From: Opisthocomus hoazin | Taxonomy: Eukaryota > Chordata > Aves > Opisthocomiformes > Opisthocomidae | Assembly: GCF_030867145.1 (NCBI RefSeq) | Contig: NC_134434.1 | Location: forward strand, 1,860,001-1,924,000 | Reading direction: 5' to 3' | Length of the DNA: 64,000 nt | Shown: piece by piece, positions 1-61,624 of the stretch | Layout: each line of letters opens with the position of its first letter | How positions within the stretch are numbered: the stretch's first letter is position 1 | The notes under the pieces: model-generated | What the model saw: only the letters and a program-made list of their open reading frames with translations | Told to the model about the DNA's origin: nothing | Database searches by the model: none | Position numbers and translations under genes: made by a program

Positions 1-2440
1 TCCAAGAACTGGAGCTTGTTCTAACAGTAAGCGACAAAAACTTATTTTTGAGAGCCCCAACGCTTTCTGAACAGAGTGGTTATAACAAGAAGGCATCAGA
101 ACTGACATATTAATTGTTTAAAGAATAAAACAAAAGATTTGTATCTCTTATCTAAAAGTACGTTTGAAATACAGTATCTATAAGGGCTAATGATGCTAAA
201 AAATTCTATTTTGTTAACCTTGAAATAAACTAAAGTTGTTATGCACAGTTACAGCCTGTAGTTAATCTAAGAGTAATGACTCCAATATGAAAGTAGCTTA
301 ATGCCAGGGAAATATTGGTAGAACTGTCTGTTAATGCAACACTTTTCCTTACAAAAAGATAATCTTGAAATACTGCAGAGTTAGCAGCTCTCAGGGAAAG
401 GCTTACCTTAAACTGTGTGCTATAAAATAGCAGAGGCACTTCAGCTAAAGAACCTGCCACGAAACCCATTTAATATTTGTTCTGAGTCCATTACTGTTAA
501 CGTTCACTTTTTAGATCATGGATTTTAAGTCATATCTTTCTTAGAGGGAAAAAAAACAGAAGGGTTTAAATCTGTGGAAGAAGCACAAAACTATGGCTAG
601 TTGAAATGCTGTCAAGTGACTTATTACCTGTGATTTCTTAATCCCCCTTTACACTTCTCCCTATTTCTCAGGTTGAAAATAAAAAGTGATAGTAATTATC
701 CAAATCATAATTATGCTCTCAACCAAAATCCCTTTTATTGTTGTCTGTCAATATATAGTATTGACGTGTGCAATTTAAAATACTATTTTTTGTTACTGTA
801 TTGAAAACACATTTCTTCAATGCTGCTTTAACTTCCCCTTTTAAAAGCACAAAAATTGTAATTTTATTTTCCTTTTACCTCTGCATTCCTGTTGCCTGTG
901 TAAAAAGAAACTAGTGAAATGCCCAGGGTTTTCTGGGCTGGTATTCAATCTTGATGTTCCTATGCAATGTATTTTCTTTTTTTTCCAATGACTTGCGTTT
1001 ACTTGCATTGTTTACTGAAAAAAATCACTTTTCTTGTTGCTTAAAACTCAGAATTAGACTACTTTGTGATGAAAATCTGGAATAAATAAATTGAAAAGTA
1101 TTTAAGAGCTGCACTTTATCTATTTTATTAGGATTTTTAGTATTTACTCAGTCATCTCCATTTGACGAAGGCTGCCAGAACAGAACTCTAACTGTACAAG
1201 CATGTAGTACGAATTAGCTGAATGAACTAGAGTCAGAGATGTAACAGGCAAACAGGAGACACCAAACTGGACTGAATTACCCTCTGGTTCTTCCTCTTCC
1301 CCCTCCCTTCCCCCCAGTCTCTTCACAAACTACAGCAACCAAAAGATTTTACGGTCTCGTTGTCTAAGAATTCACAGCCCACGTTAGCTGTGCAGCGTAC
1401 AGTAGTAGCGTGCCGAGCAGGGAGCCGCCCAGCCTAGCTGGGGGACCTGCTGAGGCCAGGACTGCGTCGTAAGCCGGTGCCGCTCCAGATGCCTTCCTCA
1501 GACTGGAGCTGGGCATCCACCACGGCCGTGGCTCCTTTCCGGAGGCTGTGGCAGCGGAAGGCGTTCGTTCCTCCCCTGCAGTCAGAGCAGCCGGCTGTAT
1601 TGCAGCTCACAGAATAGGAACTGGGACCCCGATTTACCGGGACCCCAACGTACCGGCGCGCTCTCCTCCTCCTCCAGTGAGTAGTCCTTTGTGCCAAGGG
1701 CAGCAGCTCCGCGGGAGCGCCCGAGCACAGGAGAGGGAGCCCGCTCCCAGGCGGCCCTGCAGTTGGATGGCCAGGGTTCCCCTGGAAGCACAGATCCACG
1801 CAGACGCCCAAACTGCCCGTCTGCCAGTTATCTAGGCTGAAGTTAGTCTCCCAGGGCTAACAGGAGAACGTTTTGGCACAACAAAATAACCTCTTCGGGG
1901 AGGTGCTGGAGGCCACGTTGTCCGAGTCATTGGCAATATCTGTTTGTTTGTTTACACCAAATTGGTGGTGGTATACCAACTTCTGTATAATGGAATCATC
2001 AAATTGTTATTCCTCGTGTCACACTGTTGCATTCTCCCTGGCAGGCAGAACAGAGGGGGTTTCGGCACCGGCTGTCTAAACCCCAGCTAAATCCATGAAG
2101 GTCCCAGGCTTAACCAGTCAGACCTACTAGAGAAAAGCCCAGCTGCTGGGTTGATGACTTCCTTGCTAAACTGATGTCTCGCCTAGATGCTGATCGCCAT
2201 CTATGCATTCCGAGGAATATTTTTATACCTTATGCAGTTTATACACAGAAGATACTATTAACACTCCTAACAATCTCACCAGTGTATAATCCTTACATCA
2301 CTGTGTATGATTAATAATTCATTACTTTGTGCTCTGCTATATGAAGTGTTAATGTCAAATGACTGCTTGGCTGCAGATTCTTGTTTCTATTTAAGAAGTA
2401 TCATTTGTAACAATTAATAAATGATTATTTTTGTCTTCTC
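1..2440 (+). other. Non-coding stretch, probably the 3' UTR of a convergent neighbour
   Basis: No convincing coding exon is visible. AATAAA occurs on the plus strand at 124-129, 678-683, 1081-1090 (twice) and 2416-2421. The last is followed by T-rich and TGTGG-type sequence suitable for cleavage. In mammals ANKRD40 lies tail to tail with ABCC3 about 1.5 kb away (recalled), which fits this position, but no ANKRD40 coding sequence is in the window. Confidence 0.35.
1385..1860. other. Isolated CpG-rich patch
   Basis: About 475 bp with many CpG dinucleotides and high G+C inside otherwise AT-rich DNA. Short open frames on both strands resemble no known protein and are expected by chance in GC-rich DNA. 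It could be a small CpG island of an unannotated transcript or a GC-rich part of the neighbour's 3' UTR. Confidence 0.45.
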
Positions 2441-3149
2441 AAAGTTTTTCTGAACTTTACTTGTGGAAAAACATTGGAACTTTCACTTGCCAGGGAGGTT
2501 TCTAGAGTGCTTGGTGTTAGCGAACAACTAAAGCAAAAGACGTTCTACCAGATTCTGGCAGCAAATATTTAAACACAGTACTCTTATCTGAGGAGGTTTA
2601 GTTATCATAATAAGGCAGATATTTCTTTCTGCAAAAGAAATCACACATTATTTCAGGTGATTAGGTGTTGAGTGAGATAGATTACACATCTGCTCGGCAC
2701 GCACGTTCAGCTTAGGTGGAGACTTACTCATAGTGACTTCATACATGAGAGAGATACAGCAAAATTATAACACTTCTGTGCCAGTCATGTCCCTGCAGGC
2801 TTATGGAGAGTCTACTAAATTGATAGAAATTGTGTAGTTAATGATTTACGTTAAGCCATCTGTAGGTTTAGTTTTAAATACATTACTCATATTTCTTGCT
2901 CTGAAGAGGAATTTTGTAATGCGCAAGTTGCCCTGGGCAGGGACGCCAAAGGTCCTGGGGCAGCTCGCAGCCCTGAAGCTGTAGCATTCAGCTCCCGTGT
3001 CCTGGGGGGAATACTGAAAGGAACAGGTTGGAACCAGTCGGAGATTACACATTATTTCACTGTTTTTTCAGCTGAGTCATTGCTTAATTGGGCCTGTCAT
3101 TCCACTGCAATACCAACGAATCCTTATGCAGAAAACACACGAAACCAGG
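2441..3149. other. Short intergenic gap between inferred convergent 3' ends
   Basis: AT-rich sequence without recognised exons, repeats or RNA genes. It separates the last plus-strand poly(A) signal from the probable 3' end of ABCC3. Confidence 0.4.
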
Positions 3150-3472
3150 TGTATTTTGTACCATTAATATAATTTACTAATTATAAATCTGAATGCAGTA
3201 CATACTGCCCTGCAATGCATACATTTTCTTGGCAGAATGTTTGACATTCTTTGGAAAAAAGGCATATAATAAAATATAGAAAATATTTAAAAATATAAAA
3301 TTCACTTTCTGGTCCTTATAATTGTAAAATGTTCACATATCACAAGTTTAGTCCACTACAAAAATTGTTTTGTAAATTACAGTACATTCACAAGTCACTT
3401 TTGTGGCAAGTCAGTAATATTTAAAAAAAAACAAACCAACCACAACCAAAAATCCAAGGAAAGGGCTTCTTT
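3150..3472 (-). other. ABCC3: Probable ABCC3 3' UTR
   Basis: AT-rich sequence downstream of the stop. No canonical AATAAA was seen on the minus strand between about 2400 and 3470. Two weaker variants occur, AGTAAA (plus-strand 3173-3178) and AATACA (3150-3155). The 3' end is therefore placed near 3130-3160 by inference only. Confidence 0.4.
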
Positions 3473-54128
<50,656 letters not shown>

Positions 54129-57100
54129 GGCCGCGGCGGGAGCGCAGAGCCTCCTCCGGGAGCCTCCTCCAGGCCCGCGGCGGGCACCGGACGGGGGAAG
54201 ACGCCGGGTCCTTCCCCCCGGGGCGGGCCGGGGGCGGGGAGCAGCGGGCCCGGCGCGCCCCGTCCCGCCCTCCGAGGCTGCGGCAGGAGGGGGCAGCGCT
54301 GCCCCCGGCCGCCCTCGGCCCCGCAGGCCGCGTCGGTTCGGTTCGGCCCCCTCAGCACGGGCAGGGCCCGAGGCCTCCCCTCAGCCGGCGGGCAGCCGGG
54401 CAGCCTGTGGCAGCCCCCCGAAGGCCGGACCCCCCCCTCCCCGGCTGGTGGCACCCGGAGGGAGAGGGGCTGTCGCGGTCCTCCCCTGACACCCGGACAC
54501 CGCTGCCGAGAGCTGGCTTCTTGCTTTCCGAGGGTGACCTCCCCGTGGAAGGACCAAGCCCCCCTGGAAGACATTTCCCCTGGTCAGTGCGTCCTGCTGG
54601 GACAGCCAGACCCCTGCTCTCAGCGGGGGACAGCGCTGGTCCCCACCCGGCTGAGGGACAGTTGCCCAGGGCGGCTTGGGCTGGGCTGGGGGCTGACCGT
54701 GCCCACCCGTCCAGACCACTCCGGCTGACGTTCACACCTTGGAGATGGTTGTCATCTCCCCTCGCAGAGGTGTGGAGTGTGGTTGCCTCAGCGGGACTTC
54801 AGTGAGCGTCACACCTCTCACCCATCCATCCGCAGCCTCTTCCCTCATTCTGATTGCTTCCGCCATAGACGGGTGGTTAAACCAGTGCCATGGATCTATT
54901 TTCAAAAGCTTTCAGTCAATAAGCTTCACATACATGTGTAACTAATAGATGTTGTAGTGTAGCACCTTGGACACAATCTGGATTTCACCTCCCGTGATGC
55001 AGAGGCACTGTTTGCTTTCCTCTCCAGCAGGACTTCGACAGCGTTATCGACCTGCCAGCACCTGCTGTTCAGCCACCCGCTTGCTGTAGCATCTGGTTCG
55101 ATAACATCATCTCATGCAAAGCACCCAGCTGCCACAAATCTACTTAAATATTCTAAGAGTTGGACTTTCCTTCCTCACTGGAAGGTGAGGAATCATCACG
55201 CAGAAGGGTGCTGTCAAAAATGCTTACCAGAACGGTAAAAAGAGATGAGAAGCGCAGTGTTGCTGTGTCCCAAACATATTTCATCCCTACAGAAAAGATG
55301 TTCTGCTAATCTTTTATGAGGACCACTGAAAATGCTAGGGGCGATACCCCACTCAGGGTAGTGCCGAAGGAAGCCATGTGCTTCCCACCAACAATGCTGA
55401 GAATTTGGTTTAGACATTTGCTATAATCTGGCTAATGGGACGCAGTTCTTATTAGTGTGGGAAGACAGGCTCTTGCCTGAGATGAGGTCCTCGGGTGACT
55501 GCCTCCACGATTTGAAATCTCAGAGTGACTGGGCGAATCAGCACAATCCCATTACAATCCTCTCAAGGAAATACTGGAGGAGCCCTACCCAACTGGACAT
55601 CACGGGTTGTCTTTGCAAGTCTTGCGCTGAAACTTTTGTTCAGTGGAATTGCACCACAATAAAAGCTTTAAGTCAGTAATAGCTGGGAGTTACTGCTTTA
55701 TGGCGCTTTAAACCTCCTCTCCGGCAACAGACCATGAGAGCAGTTTCTCCAAGAGCAGTGCTGAGAATTTGACCTCTCCACACATGAACATGCATCTCTG
55801 TTTCTTGCACTAAGGAGCAGAACTCAGTGCACTTTGAGAACATGCTGTAAATTAAGACTGGCTCTGAAATTCTAAGATGTTACAGGTACACAGACACCTC
55901 ACAAACAGCTACGATAGGCTGTGCATACAGGAGGGGAGAGGTTTACTTTATCAGTGTACTGCACAGTTCCTTTTACGTGTGCAATGTGAATTAATCCCTG
56001 ATTAAATTACTGATCTCAGTGAAATTGTTCCACCCTAGCTGTGGGGGAAGGTCCTGTGTTAGGGTATCTCCCTGGCTCTCACAGAACCCTAAAGGGGTAA
56101 CAATTCTACCTCTTGCTTCATGTTCCTAACTCATGGTGGGTAGCTTCTGCCTTCAGCAGCAGTGCCTGCTGCTAAACGGGGATGAGTGGGTGCCAGCCGG
56201 GGTGCCCCACCGCGACCTCGGGCAGAGCCACCAGGCAGCCAGCCTGGCCTCACAGCAGATTTTGCAGCGTAATTACAGGTGCTGTCTGGCATAATAGACT
56301 AGCAGAGAGGGAAAAAAACAAGGCAGGAATTAAGGAAATATTAAACTCTCAGAGAGACAAGATGGGGGGGGGAAGCTTAAAGGCTCCTGGGAAGGGCCAT
56401 GGCAAAGGATTCTGCTGAGCCTGGTGCAAAGCAGAGCCTGAAGCACTCTCTGAGGCAGCTCGCTTTGGTGCTGTCTCCTTTTGATGATGGCAGAGCAGAT
56501 GGCTGTCCCTACAATGTATCATTACTCCTGTGATGTTCCCCGGCTGCGGGCTGGCTGTGCGGGAAAATGAAATGGCACCTTTGGCATGAACGTCAGGGAG
56601 GTCATGAACTCACCTTTTCTCACTGGACATTTATTCCAGGGAGTGGCAAGATCTGATCTGGATTCATTCAGGAATGTATTTGCAGTCCCTTTTCCATGCC
56701 AGCTGCACGGTAAAGGACTTTTCATCCACTAACACACGGAGCAGGTCAAGCCAGCGCAGTCAGGCACACCCAGGGCCATGCAGCAGAAGGCTGGCTATCA
56801 ACTGGAGCCATTGGCTGGGGCAGGGCAGGAGGTAACGTGAGAGAGAAGCTGTTTGTGTAAGCACGGTGCCAGGTATGAGGCAGGCTGCTTTTCATATCGT
56901 AACTCATGCTGATTTGCAAAGCACTAAAAGCAAAATGAAGCGTGACCGACTCCCGAAGAAATCCGTATAAAGAAGGACATTTAGAGTTGAGGAGGGCTTG
57001 AGCATGTGCAGCTCTGGAAGTCACAGTTTTATGGTTAGTTGACTACAAATATCACCTTCTTTCTCTGCTTGGAACAGCAGAGGCTCAGCTTCCTTTCCAA

Positions 57101-59827
57101 GACCAGCAGAGGTGTCACATTTTACAGATGGTAAGAAAAAGAGGCTGCCAAAGTAGCATTTACAGCAAGGCTCTATACGTTTACTTGGTAAGAAAGGGGA
57201 GAACACCTTGTTTTCACACGTGTAAGATGTGGACTTGTAACAAACTCTGCTCGAAGCCAACACTGCACGAGTAGCACCAGATCTCAGATTCCTTCTCAAA
57301 CGGTCAATGGTGTTGAATGTAGCGCACATCTCTCTGCTTTCAGGAAAGGATTTAACTTGAATTTCCTTATTTCTGAAAAGTGCAACAAACAGTTTAGAAG
57401 TCCCATGATAAAACAGATGAGGGAGTGGGCTGGGAGTTTGCAGCCCCAGTTTTTACTCACAGCTCTGCTTTTGGGCATATATCAGCTATGTGTCTTTGCA
57501 GGCAAGGAGTGGAAGGTAAGATTCCCCTGGCTGGAAGAACAGAGGCAGTAGCTCCCTGGAAAGTCAACACGGGGAGGTTGGGAGCACACCGCAGGTGTCC
57601 TGGAGCCGCACTGCAAAGTCATTCTGTTTGTTGTGAGGTGAGGTGCACCCGGTGCATCAAGGCTCTGTAAAAGGAGAAGATGGTGTACTTGTGACTCCTC
57701 CAGGACACTGTGTGTAATACCACCTTCCCCTCTTAGATGAATGCTCCTCCATTTCGTAGTGAGAGCAATGAGCAGGAGAGGAATCTAAGCCTGCTGAGAA
57801 CTGCCCAGAGCACCCCAAAGTGATCCTGGAGCAGCTCCAGTTGGGAGCAGCTGAACTCCAAAGGCACTGGGTGTCTCTCTCTTGTCTGCTGCATAATTCC
57901 ACAAACACTCTCTCAAGTGCCTAATGAGGCTGATGGAAGCCATGGCAGGTGTAACACACCCCAGCTTGTGGGTGGTTTAGCTGCAGAAGGAGCTTAGAGT
58001 GATGGACAAACAGCCACAGACAAGCAGCATGTGGCACTTGGACACCCAAGCCATCCTACTTCAGCCCCTAAGACAACTGCCAGAGCTTATCCTCTCCCTC
58101 TGCCAAGTGGGCCACCCCGCAAACCCCTCCGAGTTTTAATAGACTGAAGCTGTTCAGGATTTCACTGCAAAATGGGCACGCAGAATTCACCGTGGTTGCG
58201 GGAATTCAACATCGGATCCCACCTTGTTTGAATGAACGTGGAGTTGTCCCAGCCCTTGGCCACGCTGAGCTGGTGGCACCCGGCAGAGCCGTTCTGCGCT
58301 GCCTTCGCAGGTGTCAGCACAGCACATGCTGTCCACGGCAGTTTTTAGTTTGCAGAGTGACTCCAGTATTAAATTCTTCCTGCTTTCCCCCAGAATAGCT
58401 GGATTCTGCTTTCCGTTTCCATAAAACATGTGTTAGCACAGTAAGTAATTAAGTAGTTTAACCATCCTTTTCATTTCCCAGCTGGAGCTGCAGGGGTCTT
58501 TGGTTGCATTATTTGGAGTATTAAATAGATATGGAAAGATTATCTATTCAGAACCTTTGCAAGCTTGCCAATTATAGCATCCAGTGACTCAAGCAATAAT
58601 AGAAAATGCCAAAGGATGTTGCAGGATTATATAGTGTGTTGTAAACATATCCAAAGCATTGAATATAACATATAAAACCTCCCTCAAAGTTCAGTCACCC
58701 TCAAATCAAATGTGAAAATGCCAGCAAGGCAGTGGCTTTCACCAGTGACGAAGACCCCGCCAAAGCAAACAGAAACAGCAAGTTACCAGGGACCTCAGGC
58801 GCAGCCTGAACTAACACGCACAAATATCCCGGCTAAAGCATTGCCATCTAGTGACAAGCACTCAGCCCACACCGGGGAGCACGCCGAACCTCTGAGCACC
58901 CCAGCACAAGCCCCGTAAGATGGCACAAGGCCTGCTTGGATTATCCTCCTCCCACGCTGGGCCAAGTGGAGGTCAAACACCCGGTTCGAGCTCACGGGTT
59001 GGGGACATATCATCACTGCTGTGTGTGAGGGCACAGCCCGGGCAGGGCTGTGTGCTGGGCTGGCTGGTTTACATGTGCTTAAAACAAGGCGTAAGCATGT
59101 GCAGGGACAAACAAGCTTCTTGGGTGCTGCCACAGCCTTGAAGATGCTGGACAGCCCCGGGACCATCTCCGGATGGGCTGTTGGCTCCCAGGACTTCGCA
59201 GAAGAGGAGATGCCAGCCAAGGAGCGCAGCAGCCCGGCTTCGGGCAGTGCCCACAAGCACAGAGCAATGGGTGTCTGCTGCGTGGCATGGTGCTCCTGAA
59301 CCTGGGAAACACCCTTCCTCTCCTCCTACTGTAGGGAGAGCTTTGTGTAAATTCAGTGGCTGAAAAATCACTGCAAAAGCAGAAAATATCTCTTCCCCCC
59401 GCCCCCCCCGTCGCCATACCGCGCTGTTTCTACACCGTCGAGATGGGAAGCAAACCGCTTCCCGGGCGGGCACAACCCCACGGCGGGTCCTACCTCCCCG
59501 GTGTCACCCTCCGGTAGCCGGGGCTGCTCGGAGCCCGTCCCGCTAGATGGTAGCAACGGGCTGCGCACCGGAGGCAGCCGGCGCCGCTGGCTGCCCATCC
59601 CCGGGCCCTTGCCCACCTCCGACCCCCGCCAAAACTCGGGGGACCTTAACCCTTTAACCTGCAGCACCCTCACTCCCTAGTGCTGATCACAGCCGGTCCT
59701 CTCCTCCGTGCTGGGGGCAATAAGGGGAGCCAGGCAGGGTTCTTTAAATTGCGTTTTCCTAGCTTGTTTTGGGGGGGATTCTAGTACAGATCGTATCTCA
59801 GATCTCAGTTTGTATGTCTGGTATCTC

Positions 59828-59942
59828 CCCGCTTGGACGTGGTCCTGTGCAGCCTGCTCTAGGTGACCCTGCTTTGGCAGGGGGGTTGGACTAGATGACC
59901 CACAGAGGTCCCTTCCAAGCCCTACCAGTCTGATTCTGTGAA
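59828..59942 (+). mobile_element. CR1 LINE 3'-end fragment
   Basis: GGACGTGGTCCTGTGCAGCC, GGCAGGGGGGTTGGACTAGA and TCCCTTCCAAGCCCTAC lead to the tail TGATTCTGTGAA. This is a plus-strand, strongly truncated CR1 3' end. Confidence 0.85.
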
Positions 59943-60048
59943 CACCTGAAACACAGAAGGCACAAACAGGCCTTTCTTGTTTCTCATGTGGCTTCTTGCA
60001 GGGTTCTGCAGAGCTCCAGCCAAGGGATGTGCTGGGCACACGGCTTTT

Positions 60049-60140
60049 AGAATCATAGGCTGGAAAAGACCTCCAAGATCATCAAGTCCAACCGTCAGGT
60101 CAACACCACCATGCCTATTAAACCATTTTCCGATGGGACA
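60049..60140 (-). mobile_element. CR1-like 3'-end fragment, second subfamily
   Basis: AGAATCATAGGCTGGAAAAG, ACCTCCAAGATCATCAAGTC and CAACACCACCATGCC form the reverse complement of a CR1-type 3' end found widely in birds. It differs from the fragment 100 bp to its left and lies in the opposite orientation. The distal border is approximate. Confidence 0.75.
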
Positions 60141-61389
60141 CTGCTCTCCAGAAGCAGGGTAGTTAGCCAAGGTCACCTAACCATCTCAACTCAGCCAGAA
60201 ACAAATCTGAAGTGCTAGTCCCATAGATGCAGCTACCATGACATAGCAAACAACCTAGTTTCACGTGGCACGCAAACTGCTTACCAGACAGAATAACGAA
60301 GCACCGTGCCCAAGCTCTGGCAAGTTGAGAGCAAGCAGCCAGCCTGGGTGGGAGCTTTAAAAACCACAAGCAATATCGCAGCAAATGATCTTCATACAGG
60401 AACACTCACAAAACAGAGCAGAAAAACAATTCCAAGCTCTTCTGAAGCCCAGCAGGGGAAACAGGGGGATTTGCCCTCCCTTTTAAGAAACTACCACAGG
60501 GCTAAACCCACCTGTGTGCAGAGAGGTGTGAAGTGCTTGAACCTGTGAACTGCTCCGCTTTCTTGGCTCAGCCCGGCTTACCTTAATGCCACGTGGATGC
60601 TCTGGCCTCGGAGGGGTGAAGGTGCTTCAGTGGTTCCAGCCTGGTGGGGTTGGCCCCGCAGCCTGGACAACGCAGATGCATTACAGAGCTCACCTCTGGA
60701 GTCCCGCTCTGCGTGGGATTTTGCACAGATCCACATTTTCTCTCTGTTCAAGGGCTAATTTCCTTCCTGCTGCTTTCTACTCAGAGAAGAATATGAGAGG
60801 GCCCTTATCAAAACACCCTCTAGACAACATAACCACTCTGGGCATCACTTTAGGGTCCCTCCTGCTGCGGAGCAATCATCAAGTCATTCAAGCCAAACCG
60901 AGCAGCAGTGCTGCAGAGAGCCCGAGCGCCTGGTTCCCCGCTCCAGTGGCAGCTCCCCGGAGGAGAGCAGACTGTTCACGTCAGGAGTGAAACAATTCAT
61001 TCACTAAAAACCCTGAAGAGTTCAGGTTCAGATGTTTCTGGTGGTACCTGAGCAGCATCTGGAGTCTGCAGCACGCAGTCCGCAGCTCCCGAGCGGCACC
61101 ATCCCCGCCAACTCCTGCTCTGCAAAGAGCTGAACGACTGCAGAAGTGATGGAGATGCTGCTGTACTTCAGGCTGGAAATCCTAAAGCTGTGAATGCGTG
61201 GAAAATTCCAGCATCTTCCTCTTCACAGCAACACGTTTTCATGGAGAGATCAAATCTCCCATTTCTCCTGACTCTCCGCTCTCCTTTGGCTGCAGCTCTC
61301 TCCATTGCATTCCCAGCAGCCTCCTCATAGGTAAGAACTTGCCAAGCTTGTCCTTTGCCAGCGGAGTGCAGTTGCAGGAGCACAACGGA

Positions 61390-61590
61390 TGGTCCCCTTG
61401 GTAAACCCGCACCCCGCGGGTGCCGCGCCGGGCCGGGTTCGCTCGCGGGCTCACGCCGAATTGCTTCACAAAGGGCCGACGTCGCAACCTTTCTCTCAAC
61501 TTCCCGTCCGCTGCCGCTGTGCGATACCTACTCCGACCGTTCGCGATTAAAACTCGACCAAAGAGTTGGCCGCTGTGAATGACACAGATC
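61390..61590. other. CpG-dense patch
   Basis: About 200 bp rich in CpG (for example CCCCGCGGGTGCCGCGCC) between AT-rich flanks, just beyond the inferred 3' end of the right-hand gene. No coding similarity was found on either strand. Confidence 0.5.
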
Positions 61591-61624
61591 ATCATCGGGA
61601 ACAGCAAAAAAGGGAAGTGCACAG

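Larger units (their letters stand above)
54731..61624. other. Intergenic region upstream of ABCC3
   Basis: About 7 kb with no recognised exon. It contains two CR1 fragments (59828-59942, 60049-60140), a GC-rich patch near 59390-59660 and a CpG-dense patch at 61390-61590. Open frames of up to about 150 residues, such as 58795-59256 on the minus strand, resemble no protein I know. Distal regulatory DNA for ABCC3 could lie here. Confidence 0.6.

Noticed and set aside
1434-1835. Open frames in the CpG-rich patch as coding exons
   Set aside because: Both strands are open, as expected from G+C content, and neither translation shows ankyrin repeats or any other known motif.
58795-59256. 153-residue minus-strand open frame upstream of ABCC3
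   Set aside because: Low-complexity composition, no domain recognised, overlapping open frames on the opposite strand.
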